NCBI GenBank assembly: GCA_003482405.1
Contig: DMZB01000315.1
Location: forward strand, 1 to 6,769
Source of the DNA: Lactobacillus sp.
Lineage (GTDB): Bacteria; Bacillota; Bacilli; Lactobacillales; Lactobacillaceae
Direction: 5' to 3'
DNA length: 6,769 nucleotides
Shown: positions 6,349 through 6,769 of the stretch, in pieces
Numbering within the stretch: the first letter of the stretch is position 1
Layout: each line of letters starts with the position of its first letter
The notes under the pieces: generated by a model
What the model saw: the letters and a program-made list of their open reading frames with translations, nothing else
Database searches by the model: none
Told to the model about the DNA's origin: nothing
Position numbers and translations under genes: made by a program

Positions 6349-6769
6349 TTACTGATAGCGCTTTGTCTTGTACCATTTCGCCTGTTGATGAAAAACCTGT
6401 TCTCGAACATAACCCACCATCCCGTAAGCGGCTACTGCGAGCCACATTTGACTGTATGTGATGTACATCAAAATGATAATTAACACATTGCTAAAGTTCA
6501 TTTCACCTTTTTCCGTGGTGATTGTGATATAGGTACTGACAACAAACAATACAATGGCCAGTAACCACAAAGAATTGCTAAAACCTTGTAAATTAGAGTG
6601 AACCTTGCCGGCTACCGACAGCACAAACACAGTGTCAGACAGCACCAGCGAAGTCATTAACAGAAAGTAAATCGATAAAAAGTACAACAGGTCGAAGCGA
6701 ATTGGCCGGCCCCGTTTGGTAAAAAGTAGATGTGTGTTTTTTAAGATCACGTAGATGTTGCCTTTAACC
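6349..6769 (-). CDS. Family-2 glycosyltransferase, C-terminal membrane part (runs off the right edge)
   Basis: The last 139 codons of a processive membrane glycosyltransferase that probably polymerises the polysaccharide, related to BcsA/PgaC-type synthases. The frame is open to the window edge. The first visible residues VKGNIYVILKN match the segment directly after the QxxRW motif of these enzymes (motif itself outside the window). Three or four hydrophobic segments follow, at about fragment residues 27-49, 67-83 and 92-118, and the protein ends in a basic tail with WYKTKRYQ, typical of PgaC-like C-termini. There is no room for a C-terminal PilZ domain of the BcsA kind. The catalytic GT-A domain and the start are not seen. 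The stop at 6351-6349 is four bases before the preferred BcsB-like start. An internal GTG (6750) is not a credible start. Family is inferred from a short region plus the BcsB neighbour. Confidence 0.8.
   Translation of the reverse strand, partial: VKGNIYVILKNTHLLFTKRGRPIRFDLLYFLSIYFLLMTSLVLSDTVFVLSVAGKVHSNLQGFSNSLWLLAIVLFVVSTYITITTEKGEMNFSNVLIIILMYITYSQMWLAVAAYGMVGYVREQVFHQQAKWYKTKRYQ

Overview
The window reads as a low-to-mid GC Gram-positive chromosome fragment, most probably from a lactobacillus. The evidence is an IS30-type transposase with a lactobacillar N-terminus, strong AAGGAGG/GGAGG ribosome binding sites, the DUF2075 ATPase, and AT-rich intergenic DNA. No rRNA, tRNA, CRISPR array or riboswitch is visible. 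Species cannot be set from the sequence alone.

Layout. Positions 1 to about 335 hold one end of an IS30-family insertion sequence, with the start of its transposase reading left out of the window. A long imperfect hairpin (251-313) covers the transposase ribosome binding site. Positions 335-812 are AT-rich and have no convincing gene; they end in a promoter and RBS for a DUF2075 P-loop ATPase/helicase-like protein (813-2036, + strand). Two hairpins lie in the convergent gap 2037-2221: one right after the DUF2075 stop, the other with a T-run terminating the opposite strand.

The rest (2222-6769) is one compact minus-strand operon, transcribed from the right edge leftward: the C-terminal end of a membrane family-2 glycosyltransferase (partial), a secreted membrane-anchored BcsB-like protein, a four-TM protein with a degenerate GGDEF domain, and a polytopic diguanylate cyclase with an intact GGEEF site. 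The spacings are 4 bp, a 23-bp overlap and 33 bp, so co-expression is very likely.

How they may work together. The glycosyltransferase and BcsB-like protein would polymerise and export a cell-surface polysaccharide, and the terminal cyclase would make c-di-GMP. The visible glycosyltransferase C-terminus ends shortly after its last membrane helix and shows no PilZ domain there. The degenerate GGDEF protein has lost the catalytic signature but keeps an RGND (RxxD) at about the place of the allosteric I-site, whereas the active cyclase has lost that site. This reciprocal split suggests a synthase plus a PelD-like receptor in one operon. That is an inference and is the most interesting point of the window.
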